60,000 nucleotides of DNA. It comes from Polytrichum commune. Its lineage: Eukaryota; Streptophyta; Polytrichopsida; Polytrichales; Polytrichaceae. The translations under genes were made by a program, and so were the position numbers. The stretch lies in the NCBI GenBank assembly GCA_950295325.1, contig OX485805.1, positions 44,790,758 to 44,850,757 of the forward strand, written 5' to 3'. Of the stretch, positions 48,701 through 60,000 are shown one piece after another (positions within the stretch are counted from its first letter, which is position 1; each line of letters starts with the position of its first letter). Under the pieces are notes generated by a model. The model saw only the letters and a program-made list of their open reading frames with translations. It was not told the origin of the DNA and searched no databases.

Positions 48701-51048
48701 TAAAAGCACACAAGGAAGCAGTGAATTCCTTGAGTGGAAATGGTCGTGCAAAACTTGGAACAGTAGCAGCTGTGGTTGCTGCTGCCAATTCAACAGCCCG
48801 AGAAGCTATGAAGGATGTGCAAGTGCCGATGAGACCTTCAAGTGTTACTTCTTCACAATTCTCCCAACCTGCTGTTGCTGATACTTTGGACAATGGAGCA
48901 GTTCTCAAGGTCTCCCTCTCTGCCATCACTCTGCTCACATTGTACTGATTGTGACTATTCTGATGACTTGTGATTGTTTGGTCAAGAAGCTAATTTTAAG
49001 CTGTGGGATATGATATATCATACAGTTTCTTTAGCTACCCTATTCCTCTTGTCCTTGTTGATGCTTAAAGATATCCTCATCCTTGTCTTATTGGAGCAGG
49101 AGGACCTGGCATTTTTACAACTCGTGAAACTGCAGTTGCCCAACATGGATACATGATTCATAATAAACATTTATTCTGTACTGAAGCATACTTGTGAGTT
49201 CCTAATGTTTCAAGAAACTTAAGTTGCTGAGAAGTTTCAGCAACTTGCCACTGAAACACGACCATTTACTGTGATGATCTGCCAGGAGACTTTGAGGGTC
49301 AAAGATGAAGAGCTTAATCAATTGGCAAGGGACCTCAGGGCACGTGATTTGACCATCAAGGAATTGGCTGACAGGCTTTCAGAAACAGCAGATGCTGCAG
49401 AATCAGCAGCCTCAGCAGTGCATTCAATAGACAAGGAACGTCGTGTGGCCTTGTCAGAGGTGGAACACTTGAGGAAGGAGTTGCAACGTGCAGCAGGAGA
49501 GGTAGGCCTGTCAAAATCCATTTTTTTGCTGGGTTCCTAGATCGCTGACACTGTTAAGGAAGGTCATCTATTAATCTGTGAGATAATGGATATGCTATTA
49601 GTAGCCTTTTCTTACCTCTGGCCTCTGCCACCTTTTCTGCACTCTTGAGGTAAGGTTCAATCTCTTCAGACCATCAAAGGATGATCACTCAGGAGAGTCT
49701 TTTTCAATATAAGAAACAAGGGCTGAATTGTGATCATTATTGAATTTAGCAAGATTTTTGTCAGCAGAATAAAGCTGCAGAAGAGCGAGTTCTAGCTGCT
49801 TTCAAGACCAGAGACCTTGCATTACAAGAGGCTCACCGATGGCGAGTTGAGTTGGGGAAGGCAAGAGAGCAATGTGTGATCATGGAAGCTGCGGTTCAAC
49901 GTGGTCATGAACATGTTCGACAGCTGAAGATTGCCCATGAGCAAGAACTTGCGCGCATTGCCCAAGCCCAAGACCAAGACAACCAAGCCCAAGCCCAAGC
50001 CCAAGCCCATGCCCAAGAAACCAGGTTCCACCATCCAACAACACCCACCAAAGAAGCAAAATCATTTGTCATGAGTGGCTTTTGGTTCAGATGATTAGCT
50101 CTTGTAAACTACATGTCTGATGGACACAAATAATTTCCAATTAATCACGAACAAGTCAGTAATTTCATCGATGCTGCAAGTGGGCAGTGTCTTATCCAAG
50201 GGCCTGAAGTTCCTGAAGGTTCTTGCTAAAACACCTGCCAACATTTTTACACAAGTGATAGTGTCATCTTGTAGAGAAAATTATTGATGCTGTTGCAATG
50301 GATTCGAGGAAATGTGTGAATGGTCTATTGAATATGTACAAAAGGTCTGAGTCCGTACCAGGCTAAAAAGTTTGCATCGAGTGCAAAAGGATAGGTTTGA
50401 AATGGAAGATTTGAAAGGTTAATAGGATCTTATTTATTTAATTACCAAAAGCCTTCAGGTATCTAGATTTAAACGAAGAGGGAGACATAATGATAACTAA
50501 ATATCAGGAAACCAGAGTGCCTGTATCTATACATCACAGACCTCTGTCTTCTCAAGCCATATACTCATCGGCATCGGCATCGGCAGTGCTGCGCCTCATG
50601 AAGAGCCTACTCTGTCTCTGTATTCTTCACAACTTTGCACTGAGGAGACCTTGTGCCTTGTAACAGAGCTATTGCAACCCCTGGAGAAGCAGGAGTGCCT
50701 CCTGTGAAGGACTCCTCCAACGATGGAACTTCCACCGAGCCCATTGCACCGTCAACCCCTGCCGCTGCCACCCCTGAGCCCCGAGCTCCGGAGGACACTG
50801 GTCGAGGAGATGTTGCGAGTGAGGCTCCGGCACCATGCACAGAAAGTGATAATCATCATGATCATGTTGCACTTCCCAAAGCATCAGTGCATGAGCAGGA
50901 GGTTGTTGGAGCAGAAGGTGGAGAAGAAGTCCCAGCGGAGGTTTTTAATGCTCCAGTTATGGCCAGCAGCCCTGGCGAGTTGCCGAATGGGCACGAGGAG
51001 ACCAGTCACCCGGCCAATCCCATAGATGAGCAATCTGATCTACAGTGA
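45773..51048 (+). CDS. SWAP70: SWAP70-like PH-domain and coiled-coil protein (10 exons)
   Basis: Exons: 45773-45781 (start, tentative), 46166-46273, 46932-46993, 47263-47337, 47687-47718, 48052-48133, 48684-48909, 49286-49501, 49765-50024, 50667-51048; 483 aa. It matches Arabidopsis/rice SWAP70 in order. The PH domain (about 22-125) has LLQGTLLKRSET, LRKWNQRWFTLDPATGKMEY, DADSTITVSP, KYDGCCFYIGTPQKKEFFLC and AAARAWVATLR. Then come AHKEAVNSLSGNG, a long coiled coil starting ETLRVKDEELNQLARDLRAR (199-345), and an acidic, P/T/A-rich tail. Plant SWAP70 binds phosphoinositides and is reported to activate Rho/ROP GTPases. Exon 9 starts at a CAGCAG tandem acceptor, ends in a Gln-Ala repeat (about 335-353), and has a weak donor (GTTCCA); reading through instead gives a different 25-residue end stopping at 50094. 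The nine-base first exon is the least certain part. Confidence 0.88.
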
Positions 51049-52111
51049 AATCTGTGGACAAAGGTCTGTGGTACCTCAAGTAAACCCAAAGCCGTTGTGT
51101 TCATAGAGTCCTGAAGAAACACACTCCTGAAGTCTGCCCTATAGGACGAGCTCATGAGCTCGGGAGTCGAGTAGTGAAACCTGAAGTGTTTAGATTAGGC
51201 AGTGGAGGACGTTCTGTGTAAATTCCTGCAGTCTCTCTAGGTACAAACACCGTGGTCATGAGTCCTTAGCCTTCGATGGGTTGTTGATGCCAGCTTTCGA
51301 GGTTCACCTTTTCGTTGCAGGTTGTGGAGGTTCTGTGATGGAGGATTGGCATGGTGGCAGGAAACTCACGAGCGCAGTCACCAGTTGGCATTGAGAATCT
51401 CCCTTCGATGATGATGTATGTTTGAAATTCTCGATGATTAACAATATCACCGCCCCCCTGTCATGTTTGGAGCCTAGAGTCTTCTGTTTCCACTTATGTG
51501 GGCTTACTAGGTTAGGACACCTAACTGAGATCATTGAAACCTCCGAGAGCAGCTTTGTTATTGCCATTTAGTCTTGAGAGCTCCTTACTGTTGTCCTGTT
51601 GACTGTAGACACTATGTGTTACCAGACACACAGACAGACAGACAGACCTACTAACATAAATTATCATCTAAGTTACCGGTCTGAACTTATCTGGACCCAT
51701 TCGTTGATATTTTTTTGGCATTCCCACCGCAGTGCTCAGCAATCCGCGCACAGCGAATCCAAGTTCCAAGAATGACATTGGATCCCCAAACCCAGACAAG
51801 TGCGCCAACCCACCGGCAACTTCTATGGGACCATGATCGTTGGACTGGGCACTCTGCCTTGCAGAAACCTCCATCTCGTTCGCATCATACTGTTCAGGTG
51901 CAGGCCTCTCTGCAGCGGTGAGATAAAAATGAAAGCATGTTAACACATAAGGGCCACGCCACGAAATTGGTAGTTAAGAAATCTAACGAAGGGAGCCCTT
52001 GTTTAGAATGACTATGTTTTTCTCACAAGTTATAAGGTCATTGCTGTGTGTGTGAGCGATAACCTTGAGGTTTGTATATATCTGAGCAAAGTACTAAATA
52101 TTGTATTCAGG
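51049..52111. other. 3' region of the SWAP70-like gene, no gene seen
   Basis: Probable 3' UTR then intergenic; a short ACAG repeat is at 51630-51647. The frame 51668-51946 (-) has no recognisable motif. Confidence 0.5.
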
Positions 52112-52288
52112 GTCACTTACTATTTGGAATTACACAGTGCTATAACTATTCACTGTATATCTCATTTTTTACCAGCAAAGGTGAGATTGATTCCATGGAT
52201 ATTACAGAACAGGAGCATCTTTACTTGGTAAAAGATTACAGTGGTCGTAAAACGATATAGTGTCGTGTAACTCCAAATAGTAAGTGAC
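52112..52288. mobile_element. small foldback element, 177 bp
   Basis: GTCACTTACTATTTGGAATT at 52112 pairs with its inverse ending at 52288 (one mismatch over 24 bp). Beyond each arm lie ATTTAGTGT-family sequences. Confidence 0.7.
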
Positions 52289-52299
52289 ACTAAATATAA

Positions 52300-53929
52300 A
52301 CTGTGGTGTAGTAAGTTCATTTTATTGAAACTCACTATGCTATAGCCACACTACCTATACAGTTGATGCAATGTGGTATTAACGTCAATGTGCCCTGTTC
52401 ATAATAGTGGTAATATACGACTTGTCACGAAGTAATAAGTGCCCCATATGTCAACTTCTATGGTTGCCACCCAGTGAGTACAAGATCATTTATGTCGGGT
52501 GATGCTGAATAGAATAGGCCACACTAAATCAAATGGATAGTGTAGTATGTAGTAAGCTTAATCAAATACAAGCAACAACTACATTGATTACCCCAATTAT
52601 TGTGTGTTACTTATTATTCAGAGTTACACAGTGCTATACTCCCTCTGTCCCAAAATGATTGCATGTGTTTCTAACTTTGGAGAGATTAATGCCAGCTAAC
52701 CATTGACCAAGTAGTTGTAAGTATGACTCTTGAAATAGAAAACAACACCTACTCTGAGACGCCTCTCGGAAGTTGTGGTGTTGAAAGACTTCTTGATATG
52801 AAAAGTTTGGCGCAAAATATTTTACTTTGAGCCTCGAATTTATGGTTGGGCAGATAAACTAGACAATCATTTGGGGACCAAAAAATCCGGGAAGGAGAAC
52901 AATCATTGTGGGATGTTGGGAGTAACTATTTAATGAGAATGTAATATTTGACCAAGCAAAGTCATTCATGCTTTGTATTGTCTAAACAACCTATTGACCT
53001 CTTGTTAGTAAAAATTGAACTCTCGAGTAAGACATTAGTGCAGTGCGTAACTCTGAATGGCATCACACATTTTTTGGGGATAACTAGTGTAGTAAATTTG
53101 TTTAGGAATGGAACTCACTAGGACTAAGGGCTTAAAGCTAAAAGCCAACTACACTAAATGTGATATTTAGTGTCATATGGTATTTAATATCACTATGGTA
53201 ACTTTTGGATGACACTTCTATAAATTAGTGAACAAATGTTGTCATGGATGATGGATGAGTTCATCCATCAGCCTAAACCCTACCTCCTCTTGTTAGCAAC
53301 TTGTGATGAAAATATGGATGAAAAATCACTTGATAAGTGATAGTAATTGCAACATTGTAAATCTACAATCCCCCAAAAAATTGCAAGGATTGACAAATTA
53401 TGTTGGGTTAATATTTAGTGTTGGTGACACTATACCATCGTTTACAATCAGTATTGAGCAAGACAATTTGAATTGGTGACACTAAATATCTTATTTAGTG
53501 TACCAAGGTGGTTGTGATGACATGCATTAGGCAGGCTCCAAAAAAGCAAGATGGTTTCAAACATAATTTATTGCGTGTGGTATTGGTCTACCTATTGAAA
53601 AAATGGTACACTAAATATGCTATTTAGTGAAATTAACTCTGAATTTACATAGTGTTGTATCTTGTTACTATTGATGTAAAGTTTTACCAAATAAAGTTGT
53701 TAATGTTCTTTAATTTCCAAACTACTAATGTAAATAGATATAGCATTGTGTAATTCCAAATATTAAATGACTCTAAATGTCATATTTAGTGTAGTAAGCC
53801 ACCTCTGCGCCTCCCTTGGATAGGAGACGATGAACAAACATCGCATGTCGGTGTAAAACTCTAATGTTTCTTTTGATTTTTTTGTTTTTGTTTTCTCTTG
53901 CTTTTGGTTTAAACTTGTGGGAGCACTTA
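52300..53929. repeat. cluster of ATTTAGTGT-family repeats
   Basis: Near-palindromes at 53151-53173, 53479-53501, 53608-53629 and 53770-53792, with related CCACACTAAAT ends near 52520 and repeated 'TTACACAGTGCTATA'-like blocks (52131, 52625, 53647). They look like several nested or fragmented copies of one AT-rich foldback family. No gene is present. Confidence 0.6.
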
Positions 53930-54482
53930 GGGTCGCTTCACACTATGGCCGTCCAAGTCAAGAGACCGTGGGAGTGAGTGGCCAAACTTTGTTGAGAGTC
54001 CAAAGAAATGAGTTGAAAATAGTCAATAAAATATAGTAAGTGAAGCCTTTGGCCGGGCATAGTGTGAAGCCTCCAAAGGCCAAGCCCAAAGTCCAAACCT
54101 TTGGCCATGAACTCCCACGGCCTCACGACTTGGATGGCCATAGTGTGAATCTTCCAAAGGCCAAGCCCAAAGTCCAAACCCAAAGGAGCATCCTACTTTA
54201 TTCCTTGCTCAAAATAATCCCTCCAATCTAGCAGCCATGATCTTTGCAATGATTGATTTTTAATAAATAAAAAACTACGGCCTCTCGACCATAGTTTGGA
54301 TTTCCATTCCCTGACCCAAACTTCCTTCGTCGCCTTCTTCAAAAAGTAATATTTTAAACTGCAACGACCTTTGGACTTTGACCATAGTGCGAAGGGTCGA
54401 GAGGCCGAAGTCTTGGTTTCTTGCAATTTGATTGGTGGAGATTGACGGCCTCTCGACCTTCGGCCGTAGTGTGAAGCGCCCC
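53930..54482. mobile_element. MITE, 553 bp, with internal inverted duplicate
   Basis: Ends GGGTCGCTTCACACTATGGC and the inverse of GCCGTAGTGTGAAGCGCCCC; TTA flanks at 53927-53929 and 54483-54485. Inside, GGCCATAGTGTGAAT... and CCAAAGGCCAAGCCCAAAGT (twice, 54075 and 54159) show that a second terminal segment is embedded. Confidence 0.85.
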
Positions 54483-54674
54483 TTAGCTTCAGATCAATCA
54501 AGGGAGAGAAAGGGAGAGGAGGTTTGCATGTTTGCACGCTGGTCAATCTCCTGGCACGGGCTGGTTAAACTTGGTCCTCAACAGGAACTAACAGATTATT
54601 GTATGAACTTGTGTGCTATAGCAACTTCTGAGATGATTGAGTAGAAATTGGGCTTGTGTTTGGAGTTCATGTGT

Positions 54675-57600
54675 TCATCGTTTCAGACTTGAGTTGAATA
54701 TGACGTTACCTTCACAAGGTGCCGGTGTGTCTTGTGGTGGTAGCAGGGCAAACTCCTCTCTTGTGTCTATTTCCTCAAATGCGAGCCCCTGTGCCTCCCA
54801 ATCCACAAATTGCCACAGGCCTTGAACTCGTTGCAGCACTTGAATGTTTTCTGTGGCCTTTGCAGCATCTTGAAGATTTCGTGCGAGCACCAGCTGGTCC
54901 AACTCGGCTTTTAACTCTTTCATCTTCATCCCAACTTCCAGTGCAATGACATTGTGGAGAGCTGTCTCTGAGATCCCTGCTTGCACGTGCGTCTTGACTA
55001 TATCTTCCAAGTCAATAGGATCTCCCACAAGTACTGTAATCTGAAGCAGAATATTCGACAAAGTGTCTCCAGTTTTAATTCACCTTGAAATGCGGTACCG
55101 AATGAGTGCAAGATCGTCTGCCCAAGAGAGGGGGCTGATAGTCTCATCTTAATGAAACCGACAACTATGCCACTCTGACGATCGGAGTATGGGCTTATAC
55201 AGAAAGAATTTCCAGTTTAGCTGTTTATAACGAAGGAGCAGCCTGGACAAGGAACATAGATCTAGAATCTTGACAATCCTGCAGAGATCTTACATGTTGT
55301 AGAGGTCAGTATGCAATAAATTCAGATATATTCATCACCTTTTGAGTTTGCCCTATTCATGAGCACCTAGCTGAGTCTCGAATGCGTTCACGGCGAAGGG
55401 GATGAATTTGATGGATTACCTTCTTGCCAGTGGCGGGTAGCTTGCTGCCTATGGGCATCATGTCTTGCATGCCAGAGTGGACAAATGGTATCACCAACGG
55501 TGTTGTTTCTACATCTGCCACCAGCCTGTGCGATTTTACAAACAGACACATCATGCTCAATCCAAAATTTATTTAGAAATTTCTTTACACATGTAGTCAT
55601 TTATTGTTACAAGGCTTATATATTTGTTTCCAGAGGCCATCTATAAAGGCCATGGGAAATTTGATGGAGTTTAAGGGCACATTGTGACTTGTGGTGCTTA
55701 TGATAGACTGCCATTAGTATACTTTTCAAAGGCCACTAGGAAAGAGCACCCTCATATCCCCTAAAGCCTCCCAAAATTCAGAATCCGCAAACACGACTCT
55801 ACACGACTCTACACGACTCAACAACGAAGGTCAAATGCTCCAGCAAAAATTTATCCTCGAAGTGAAAGTGGCTTGATTCTACTTCAAAAAGTATGGACTA
55901 CAAGCACGAAGTACCTGCCAATGCCACGCTTCAGAGTTCCTATCGTTTTTCCACCATCTCGAGAGCGGCCACCCTCGGGGAAAATGTGCACCCAGTCTCC
56001 TTGCCGGACCTTCCCAACCGCTATGTCCAGTCCCTGCAATTACGTTAGTAGGTCAATGGAAAGTTAACCTTCACAAACGTCGACCTAATTCATACAAGCT
56101 CCTGTACTTCTGACTCGTCTTTATTTCGGGTACTATGAGAACATTCATGATTATTATGCACCCTTTCCGGGTTTCGAACACTTATTAAAACGGACAATAG
56201 GATAAAGACCTCTTGCTGAATCCCACCACCACGCTTGACAGGCAACACTTTTACGCAGTGGAAGAATGCGGAGACAGCAGCGTTTGAGAAGCATTGGTTG
56301 GTTGCACACAAAGTCCACCTCAATCGTGGTGATTGCAGCATCAAGTGGTGAGGTAACAAAGTTGCCATCACCAAGGGGTCGTCCATTGACGCCACATGAT
56401 TGGATACCTGACAGCAAAAATTGCAAGCATCCTCTCATATTTCTTCGCATTGATTTAATCATTCTCCTCACGGACGTACTACGAAACCACAAGAGCACGT
56501 CAAATGCAAAGTACAACAGATAACCTCCTCGACGTTTAAAACACTGCAAACCGGTGCTCTGTTTGAAACCTATACACCCGTCCTACTCCCTCCTCACTTC
56601 CAAGGATGTGCCATTATGCTTGCAGAGTCTGCAGAGTCTGTGGGATGGATTCAAGAATAGCAAGTGCGAAAATGATATCTCCAGACTAGTATCATCTTAA
56701 TCGCAATCCTAACATGTAATGTAGACCTAAATTCTATCCAGAACCTTCCGCACCTATAGACGGATGGGAGCTCGGTTTTATCATGCAGGGAGGACTATAT
56801 CCTCCGTCAATGCACATTCAAATCTGGAGATAGAATCGATGCCGCGCCTTCATAGCCTCATATATCCAGCAAGAACATGATCAGGAATCGAAGACAAAGA
56901 GGAACAAAAACCACAATGGTTAAAGGAATTGAGAGCCTACGGTTATCAAGGCTTGGCCTTTTGGTCGATGCAACAATGCCTGCCGCAGCTTCTCTGTTCC
57001 ATGTACCTGTATGAAATAGATATAAAATATCTGTGATCTGGTACACACAATTAGCGTTGGTCTGCATATGAGATAATGATTTCTAGAGCTCAATCAGCTG
57101 AATTGCAGAAGCTCAATCCGACTTGACATCAGATTTTCCTGTCTTTACATATTGGTGGACTAGCAATCCTCGGATGTTGATGCACTTTAAAATTGTAAAG
57201 GTTGCTCACTGCAAGTATTTAACTCTATAGCCGGTCGAGGTTTGTTCCGGATGTTGAAGTACTAACACTTTCACTTGTGGCCGACATAGGTGCCTTACTC
57301 GCTCGCAATTCATCTGTGCAAATTTTAGGCTGCATACCTCGGTAAAATTCAGTTTATTCATAAAGAAACGGCAGCTGTTGGCAACTACGGGTAATACCAC
57401 CGCCTGCAGCATTTGCCATACTTGTGAATGCTCCCTGGCTACTGCGATCGCTTTTTCTGCAAAGTATTGCATGTCATAATCATGAGATCAGAATTGCGGT
57501 GACTGGACCCTCGTCTCTATAATTGATGCGCGGGGTGGCAACTCCATAATAAGCAGGGGCACTATCTTAAAAAGTCAATATAGAGCTGAGGTCTAAATAT

Positions 57601-58438
57601 TTAGAACTTCTAATAGCAAGTATAAACCCTTATTTGAAGGCACACTATTTTATTATGAAATAATGCGGCGAATTTCCTTATCATAATTCTCCAAAAAGGT
57701 TCTGGAGAGCTAGGGGGCTGGATGGTGACACTGCAATAAAAAATTATCCTTATTACAAGTTCTCAAAACAGCTCTTCAATGTCCAAAACATTTCTTTTAT
57801 AGACACTCGTGGCACTGAATTCCACTCATAAACGCTTAGATGCATTCAGAAGGGAAATAATGAGTTGTTCTAGAAAGGAGAGTTGCCACCCCGGGAATTG
57901 ATGATGATTGTCAACCAAGATCTTGCAAGAAGCAGTCGTTTGCGCAGGTTTACGCATGAATTTTTTAGATACCTTCATAGTAGTCCAGCTTCATGTCTCT
58001 TTTACTTCTTCGGTCGATAGCGGGAGTATCGACAGCCGCCACGGGAGATTGCAGTACGAGAGGCTCTCCCTGCGCCGGTTCACTCGCGGACATGAGAGTT
58101 GCTCCTACCGCAGATAGTCCAAGCGCTGACCGAAGTTTAGACATCCACACATTGAGCCAGCCAACTCGCTTTTGACACTCTTGTCTCGCCACACTGCGGG
58201 CCACCGTTGCCATCCTAGAATTGTCTTGGAGGACGCGAGCAACAGCAAGTCCGGTTGCTCGCCAGGCAGGGGTCCCTCCAACACCACGCCGTTGCGACCT
58301 CTGCCTTAAGAAGTTCTGTGAGGCGATGACAACGCGGAGCCTTTCCTTAATACGAAATCTTATCCAACGTATATTTGTTTCCCAACGACAGGAGTCTTTG
58401 AGCCCCTGCGACGATGACAATTTTGTGCCTGCGTCCAT
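54675..58438 (-). CDS. TAZ: tafazzin-type phospholipid acyltransferase (7 exons)
   Basis: Exons in order: 57973-58438, 57338-57456, 56941-57006, 56210-56407, 55915-56033, 55420-55525, 54675-55040; 479 aa, all phases agree. It should transfer acyl chains between phospholipids, in mitochondria for cardiolipin remodelling by analogy with other eukaryotes. Seen: an Arg/Ser-rich N-terminus (about 1-100) suited to mitochondrial import; PVVANSCRFFMNKLNFTEVH; the catalytic HX4D as VSNHVASMDDP (H221, D226); VKVLPVKRGGGIQQE; WVHIFPEGGRSRD (301-307); ETTPLVIPFVHSGMQDMMP; and TVLVGDPIDLEDIV. The C-terminal 100 residues are helical and charged, longer than in the human enzyme but in keeping with the ~450-aa Arabidopsis At3g05510. 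The start at 58438 is the first ATG in frame; later ATGs (MATVARS, MSKLRSA) are alternatives. Confidence 0.9.
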
Positions 58439-59075
58439 TGTTCCAACTTTCAATCAGTGACGAGTTTGTCTTTACCATGCACATACCCTTGTTATTCGCA
58501 TTGCATTGACCAGATCCCTATCCCTTGCTATCCGCAGGGGATTGGAAAACTTCGAATCGAACTTGAGGGCTGATTTGTGGTTCAAGGTAATCTTTGGCAT
58601 CCGTAAGAGCAAATATGGAGCCCGTTTCTCCAATCTATTACCTATTATTGTAATAAACCTTTTCTTGATTTCATGAGTGTTCCTTTCTCAATGCTCGTCC
58701 ATGAATAACGTGTTTTAAATCTCCAGCAATATTCCATTCTTGCCACGGTCGTAATTAAGTTCACATGTCTCGGAATCGTACAACACTAGTGAGGGGCAAT
58801 AAGTATGTTCTGCTACCATTCTATCTCATGAGGTGCATAGCACTGTATCTAATCTGCGCCACCATTGATATTTCGACCACTTCTTCCAGGTCCCAAAATG
58901 CTTTCCAAATCTTCCTATATCTCAAACTGCCGTGCATCGAAAGGGACCAAGGCAAAGGCAAGGCGCGAAGCAATGACACAATAATAGCTTTGGATCAGAC
59001 AGATCATATTGGAGACAAATTTTGTAGGCAAGCACAAATACGTTAATAAAACACACTTCATGTAGACGGTATCTA
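58439..59075. other. spacer between two minus-strand genes
   Basis: Probable tafazzin promoter and leader. No coding motif is seen. Confidence 0.45.
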
Positions 59076-59285
59076 TCATCTCTTTACAAAGGGCAGCTTC
59101 TCTTCTCTTGTCTCGTAACGGCGGAAAAATCTAGCTTTCCTTTGTTTGGGATTCTCGACAACCAAGAACAAGATGTGGAAGAACCACATTAATGCACCTT
59201 CAAAGCCAAATTGTACCGCACAGATTATGAGGAGAAAGATCTCCGCAACAGTGAGCCACACAATGTACACGGTTTGGCGGCTCAT
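59076..59285 (-). CDS. small two-helix membrane protein (69 aa), family unknown
   Basis: ATG at 59285, stop at 59076. Seen: MSRQTVYIVWLTVAEIFLLI followed by a second hydrophobic stretch (about 29-46, GALMWFFHILFLVV) and a basic, charged tail ending EEKLPFVKR. The clean helix-turn-helix hydrophobicity and the Lys/Arg tail make chance unlikely, but I recognise no family. It could instead be the last exon of a longer gene whose other exons lie beyond the window. Confidence 0.45.
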   Translation of the reverse strand: MSRQTVYIVWLTVAEIFLLIICAVQFGFEGALMWFFHILFLVVENPKQRKARFFRRYETREEKLPFVKR

Positions 59286-60000
59286 AACAGACACAAACTC
59301 TCAAATTCCAAAAATTACTTAAATTCTCTTCAAAACATTCCTACGACACACGATTTGCCTTTCAACGAGCTCTCAGAATCTCAATGGCATGTTCATGGCC
59401 TGCACAAAACAATCAAATCTGGTCTCCCCGCTCAATTTCTGCTTGAGAAAATTTCGGGTTTCAGAGTGAATTATTCCTTATCCTATGCACGGATCTGAGA
59501 GTGCATTGGCTTCAATGGATCCTGAACAGAACAGCCTCAGACCGAAGTGACTCGACCAGGCCTATTGGCGACACACGCAATGTAATATGCTATCATATAT
59601 AGTCTAAGTTTTACGTCATTCTACAGTTTCTTGTTTCCAGTGTTTTGAGACTTGTAATTGACGAAGCTGAAACTATCGAGACGTGAGGAATCTTGCAGTT
59701 CTACAAAGACGTGTTGATCGATTTGCGATCTTGCAGAGGCGGATTTGCATGAAGACGGATTTACGAGAAAGAGAGCAATGGAGAACGTTGGTTAGGTTGA
59801 GATTGTTTGTTGGCGAAGATGGATGGATGGATGGGTAGATGGCGTATTCATCTCATCCGTTCTATGTATCTTCGAATTCATATGAGACTAAAACGGGTAC
59901 ACTCTAAACCCCGTAGTATCACACTTGTGGCCACCAAAGTGCACGTGATATTACAGAGTTTTGTAGTGTTAACATGGATGTGTGATACTATAGAATTAGT
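59286..60000. other. right edge, no gene seen
   Basis: Holds a GGAT microsatellite at about 59818-59834. An 11-bp inverted pair, TAGTATCACAC (59914-59924) with GTGTGATACTA (59980-59990), may be a small foldback. The frame at 59211-59498 (+) overlaps the small membrane protein and shows no motif. Confidence 0.45.

Noticed and set aside
50723-51025. 100-codon plus-strand open frame
   Set aside because: Out-of-frame shadow of the SWAP70-like last exon.
56154-56549. 131-codon minus-strand open frame
   Set aside because: Different frame over the tafazzin HX4D exon; the true frame gives VSNHVASMDDP.
1-60000. tRNA, rRNA, CRISPR, bacterial operon or viral genes
   Set aside because: I looked for B-box-like GGTTCGANNCC, regular spacer-repeat arrays and viral hallmark proteins and saw none. 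Hand scanning could miss a divergent tRNA.

Overview
This window is nuclear DNA from a plant-type eukaryote, most likely a land plant and perhaps a seed-free one (the lineage is inference). Genes are sparse and split into many short exons with GT-AG introns of about 0.1-1 kb. Between them lie TA-rich intergenic tracts full of small inverted-repeat transposons with TTA/TAA target duplications. The closest protein families I recognise (Arabidopsis-type DGK, AtSWAP70 and the long plant tafazzin) are plant ones. There are no bacterial operons, CRISPR arrays, rRNA genes or convincing tRNAs. All exon models were assembled by eye from splice sites, reading phase and family motifs; every junction used keeps phase.

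Layout. 1-6.0 kb: intergenic, with one foldback element and three copies of a ~490 bp Tourist-like MITE, two of them forming an inverted pair just upstream of the first gene. 6.05-12.4 kb (+): an 11-exon Y-family DNA polymerase of iota type, carrying a pol-eta-like UBZ zinc finger and a PIP-like C-terminus. 12.4-16.9 kb: repeats only. 16.9-19.8 kb: a weak hypothetical reading frame (-) head to head with a four-exon DUF1279/FAM210-like organellar membrane protein (+). 19.8-25.2 kb: intergenic, with a hAT-type MITE bearing facing G and C tracts. 25.2-27.2 kb (+): an AlkB-type Fe(II)/2-oxoglutarate dioxygenase that looks fungal in type. 28.5-33.8 kb (-): a complete 13-exon diacylglycerol kinase, 479 aa. 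34.7-35.7 kb: a degenerate ~160 bp tandem array containing two abutting perfect palindromes. 36.3-40.5 kb: a PIF/Harbinger element with a broken transposase, nested inside another inverted-repeat element. 40.5-45.7 kb: intergenic with a MITE. 45.8-51.0 kb (+): a 10-exon SWAP70-like PH-domain/coiled-coil protein. 51-54.6 kb: a cluster of foldback elements. 54.7-58.4 kb (-): a 7-exon tafazzin-type acyltransferase. 59.1-59.3 kb (-): a small two-helix membrane protein.

Themes. Two genes act in DNA damage handling (translesion polymerase; alkyl-DNA/RNA demethylase). Three act on or sense membrane lipids (DGK, SWAP70-like, tafazzin). These are separate transcription units on both strands, so the grouping may be chance. 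The least ordinary items are the pol iota-like gene with a hybrid tail, the fungal-type AlkB gene with a frame conflict at its N-terminus, and the nested and palindromic repeat structures.
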